Source: Laterigemmans sp052161645
GTDB taxonomy: Bacteria > Planctomycetota > Planctomycetia > Pirellulales > Pirellulaceae
Length of the DNA stretch: 64,000 nucleotides
Strand: one strand, 5' to 3'
Assembly (NCBI GenBank): GCA_052161645.1
Contig: CP197414.1
Part shown: one piece after another, positions 61,454 to 64,000 of the stretch
How the letters are laid out: the number at the start of each line of letters is the position of its first letter
How positions within the stretch are numbered: the first letter of the stretch is position 1
Program-made: the position numbers and the translations under genes
Notes under the pieces: generated by a model
Database searches by the model: none
The model's input: only the letters and a program-made list of their open reading frames with translations
Told to the model about the DNA's origin: nothing

Positions 61454-63237
61454 GTCCCAGTACTGTAAGCAGCCCAGCTGCCAGCTTTACTCACAGCTCA
61501 ACTCACAGTTCCCAGCCGATCATGGCTGAAGTTGTGGAGGCCCCTCAACCCGCCTCACGCCGGTTGGGCGAACGGCTGGTCAGCGCAGGTTTGCTGAGCA
61601 GCGGAGACCTCGCAGCCGCGCTCCAGGAACAAGATCGTCGCGGCGTCCGGCTGGGCGAGGTGCTCAGCGAGTTGGGGCTGGTTGCCGAAGATGATCTCTT
61701 GCCCTTGTTGGCGGAACAGCTGGGGGTCGAGTCGGTGCGGATTCGCGACGGCTTGGTCGACCCGGCGACAGTTCGTTTGCTGTCGCGTGCGGTGGCTGCC
61801 GAACTGACGGCGTTGGTTCTGTTTCGCGTCGATGATGAGCTGACGGTCGCGATTGCCGATCCCACGAATATTGATGCGCTCGATCGCATCGCCAGGCTGA
61901 CCGGTTTGCGAGTGCGGCCCGTGTTGGCGATGCGGAGCAACCTGGAAAAAATGATCCCCCGTTGTTACGAGGAGGATTTTGCTGTCGATGAGATGACGGC
62001 CGGGGTGGATGTCGACGGTGTCGAACTGGAGACCGATGCGTTTGAGATTGATTTCCGCGGCATCGAGTCGTTGGCCGACGGCAGCCCGGTGATCAATTTG
62101 GTGAACTACGCGATTATTCAGGCAGTGCGTCAAGGGGCCAGCGATATTCATATCGAGCCGGGGGCCAAACACACTTCCATTCGTTTTCGCGTCGACGGCA
62201 TGCTGCGGGAAGTGATGCGGCCCCGCCGTGAGTTGCATCCCGCCATTGTTTCGCGGGTCAAGGTGATGGCCAAATTGGATATCGCCGAACACAGGCTGCC
62301 CCAAGACGGACGGATTCACGTTCGCTTGGAACGCCGTGAGATTGACTTGCGGGTCAGCACCCTGCCGACGGTGTTGGGGCAAAAAGTGGTCTTGCGGGTT
62401 TTGGATCGCGCCAACGTCACGTTTGATCTCAATCAGTTGGGGATCCCCACTAAGGAACTCAGCCAGTTCCGCAGGATGTTGCAGCGAACCAACGGGCTGC
62501 TGCTGGTCACCGGTCCCACTGGCTCCGGAAAAACCACGACCCTCTACTCGGCAATCGAACTGATTAAAGGGGTTCATAACAACGTGGTGACGGTCGAAGA
62601 CCCGGTCGAATATCAACTCTCGATGATCAACCAAGTGCCGATTGGTCGCGATACCGGATTGTCCTTTGCCGATGCCCTGCGAAGTATCTTGCGACAAGAC
62701 CCCGATGTGATCTTGGTGGGCGAAATTCGCGATGCCGAGACGGCTGAGGTGGCCATCCAAGCAGCCCTCACCGGTCACCTCGTGCTCAGCACGTTGCACA
62801 CCAGCGACACGGCCGGAGCAATTACCCGGCTGCACGATATGGGAGTCGCGCCGTACAAATTGGCGTCGGCTTTGATCGGGGTCGTGGCTCAACGTCTGCT
62901 GCGGTCGATCTGCCCAGCTTGCCGCACGTCCTATTACCCACCCGCCACGCTCCTCCGAGAACTTAATTATCAAGGGGATCAACGCAAAGCCTTCATGCGC
63001 GGGGCGGGCTGCGCAAAGTGCTTTGATACCGGACATAGCGGCCGTTCCGGAATCTATGAGCTGATGGAAATGACTCCCGAACTTCGCCGCCTCGTGCTGG
63101 AGACCAGCAGCGTTGACGAAATTCGTCAACTGCATCGTCAGCAAGGTGGTAACTCCCTGTGTGACGAAGGACTCAAGTTGGCCGAAGCCGGTGTGACCAG
63201 TCTGGAAGAAGTCGGCCGCGTCGCGGTTATCGAATAG
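61450..63237 (+). CDS. Type II secretion/type IV pilus assembly ATPase (GspE/PilB)
   Basis: The 595-residue protein has an N-terminal MshEN-like domain (about 36-165), then the secretion ATPase core with Walker A GPTGSGKT at 355-362, the Asp box VEDPVEYQ, Walker B DVILVGEIRDAET, and the His box LVLSTLHTSDT. A zinc-binding tetracysteine set lies at Cys488, Cys491, Cys521 and Cys524 (CPAC and CAKC). It powers assembly of the pseudopilus on the cytoplasmic side of the membrane. It overlaps the STAS gene at its start and precedes gspF by 11 bp. Confidence 0.96.
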   Translation: MSPSTVSSPAASFTHSSTHSSQPIMAEVVEAPQPASRRLGERLVSAGLLSSGDLAAALQEQDRRGVRLGEVLSELGLVAEDDLLPLLAEQLGVESVRIRDGLVDPATVRLLSRAVAAELTALVLFRVDDELTVAIADPTNIDALDRIARLTGLRVRPVLAMRSNLEKMIPRCYEEDFAVDEMTAGVDVDGVELETDAFEIDFRGIESLADGSPVINLVNYAIIQAVRQGASDIHIEPGAKHTSIRFRVDGMLREVMRPRRELHPAIVSRVKVMAKLDIAEHRLPQDGRIHVRLERREIDLRVSTLPTVLGQKVVLRVLDRANVTFDLNQLGIPTKELSQFRRMLQRTNGLLLVTGPTGSGKTTTLYSAIELIKGVHNNVVTVEDPVEYQLSMINQVPIGRDTGLSFADALRSILRQDPDVILVGEIRDAETAEVAIQAALTGHLVLSTLHTSDTAGAITRLHDMGVAPYKLASALIGVVAQRLLRSICPACRTSYYPPATLLRELNYQGDQRKAFMRGAGCAKCFDTGHSGRSGIYELMEMTPELRRLVLETSSVDEIRQLHRQQGGNSLCDEGLKLAEAGVTSLEEVGRVAVIE

Positions 63238-63248
63238 GAATTTTTCAC

Positions 63249-64000
63249 ATGCTTGCTCCACCCGCGAACGACCACTTGGCACCCGCTCAGCCGAATACCG
63301 GTTTTGCCGAAGAGCCAGCAGACTTTGACTTCGCATCCGAAGAATATGCCGCGGAGTTGACTGAGCCGGCCGGCAACGCGATGGCTTGGCCCGTCAGCTT
63401 GCGAGCACGGCGGATTCCCACTAGTCGGTTGCTGATGATGCTCAACCAATTGGCCGTCATGACTCAGAACGGCATCGATTTGTCCGAAGCGGTGGCCACG
63501 GCTGCCAAACATGCGCGCAATCCCGATCTGGCCGCACGCCTCAATGTAATTCACCAGGCGGTCAACTCGGGCGGTTCCTTTTCGGCGGCACTGCAAGCAC
63601 AAAGTGCCGTTTTGCCCCCCACGTTGCCCGCCATGATCGCCGCTGCCGAGTCGGCCGGACAAGTTCCCCAAGCGTTGGGCCGGATCTGTCTGCTGATGCG
63701 GAACGAACTGCAGTTGCGGGGAGCGGTCACCGGTGCGCTGATTTATCCCGTCATCCTGATTTTGGTTTCCTTCGCCGTGATGTTGGCTTTGCTGTTCGGC
63801 GTGCTGCCGCAGTTCGGTGACGTCTTCGGAAACTTGGGCCGACCGATGCCAGCCAGCACTGAAATGTTGCTGGCCACAGGTAAATGGTGTCGCGAAAATA
63901 TGCTCGGCTGCGGACTGGCGACAGTCGCTTTGGCGGCACTCGCCTATGCGCTCCGCAATCATCCCCAAGTTCGCAGGTCGCGTGATTGGGTGCTGATCTA
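63249..64000 (+). CDS. Type II secretion/type IV pilus inner-membrane protein (GspF/PilC), 3' part cut by window edge
   Basis: The frame from ATG 63249 runs to the window edge (about 250 residues). The GspF domain starts near residue 60 with TSRLLMMLNQLAVMTQNGID followed by L-x-EA, and the segment PAMIAAAESAGQVPQALGRI is typical, followed by a membrane helix near 165-190 (ALIYPVILILVSFAVMLALL). GspF is the platform protein that GspE acts on. The long N-terminal lead-in (about 55 residues) is not part of the domain. The second GspF domain lies beyond the edge. Confidence 0.92.
   Translation, partial: MLAPPANDHLAPAQPNTGFAEEPADFDFASEEYAAELTEPAGNAMAWPVSLRARRIPTSRLLMMLNQLAVMTQNGIDLSEAVATAAKHARNPDLAARLNVIHQAVNSGGSFSAALQAQSAVLPPTLPAMIAAAESAGQVPQALGRICLLMRNELQLRGAVTGALIYPVILILVSFAVMLALLFGVLPQFGDVFGNLGRPMPASTEMLLATGKWCRENMLGCGLATVALAALAYALRNHPQVRRSRDWVLI

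Noticed and set aside
61555..63336. A long reverse-strand open frame of about 590 residues opposite gspE
   Set aside because: It lies wholly opposite the well-supported gspE coding region, has no family motif, and such long antisense frames are common with this codon usage.

Overview
The window looks like a chromosomal segment of a planctomycete, most likely a Rhodopirellula/Pirellula-type member of the Pirellulales. Pointers are an ECF sigma factor resembling a Planctomycetaceae-specific subfamily, a DUF1844 protein, very long Ala/Gln/Gly/Ser-rich proteins, a large domain-expanded FlgE, and recurring intergenic GCTAGCGCC-type repeats. KdsB (Kdo activation) and a lipoprotein fit a Gram-negative envelope. 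I saw no rRNA, tRNA, insertion sequence, prophage or CRISPR array. Family assignments come from reading the translations by eye; no database search was run.

Layout. 1-2.2 kb: the end of a leftward Rieske protein gene and a radical SAM enzyme. 2.4-24.7 kb: a flagellar cluster in two blocks. Block one is a TPR membrane protein, flgN-like, a GHKL-fold protein, flgB, flgC, fliE and fliF. Block two is a divergent fliG, fliH, fliI, fliJ, a motE-like gene, fliK, flgD and flgE. Between the blocks (9.2-15.0 kb) lie leftward moeA, mobA and a cobA-hemD fusion (molybdenum cofactor and siroheme), then a rightward fatty acid desaturase and a DUF3667 membrane protein. 24.7-27.6 kb: kdsB, pyrG and a DUF1844 gene. 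27.9-29.3 kb: a secreted MORN/YwqK-type repeat protein. 29.3-33.8 kb: a leftward three-gene operon of a TolQ/MotA-type channel with a long helical tail and two single-pass ExbD/MotB-like partners, only one of which has the membrane aspartate. 34.0-40.4 kb: a lipoprotein, pyrB with a dihydroorotase-like pyrC that has lost its metal ligands, ruvB, bioA and the ECF sigma factor. 40.4-50.5 kb: three small membrane proteins, a secreted protein and a ~2,500-residue polytopic membrane protein, bracketed by an inverted pair of ~157-bp repeats. 50.5-58.0 kb: leftward nusA, infB, rbfA, an HhH-GPD-like protein with a Lys-rich tail, and a YebC-family gene. 58.5-64.0 kb: a rightward type II secretion/type IV pilus-like operon (pseudopilin, response regulator, histidine kinase, STAS protein, GspE, GspF), cut by the right edge.

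How the parts work together. The flagellar genes supply rod, MS-ring, rotor, export ATPase, hook and hook-length control parts; filament, export-gate and stator genes are not in the window. The moeA/mobA/cobA-hemD group supplies cofactors typical of nitrate/nitrite reduction. PyrB, the PyrC-like protein and PyrG belong to pyrimidine synthesis, and PyrG makes the CTP that KdsB uses. NusA, IF-2, RbfA and the YebC-family protein form an expression-machinery operon. The best candidates for something undescribed are the asymmetric stator-like operon, the giant membrane protein with its flanking inverted repeats, the signalling genes inside the secretion operon, and the FliG with altered motor residues.
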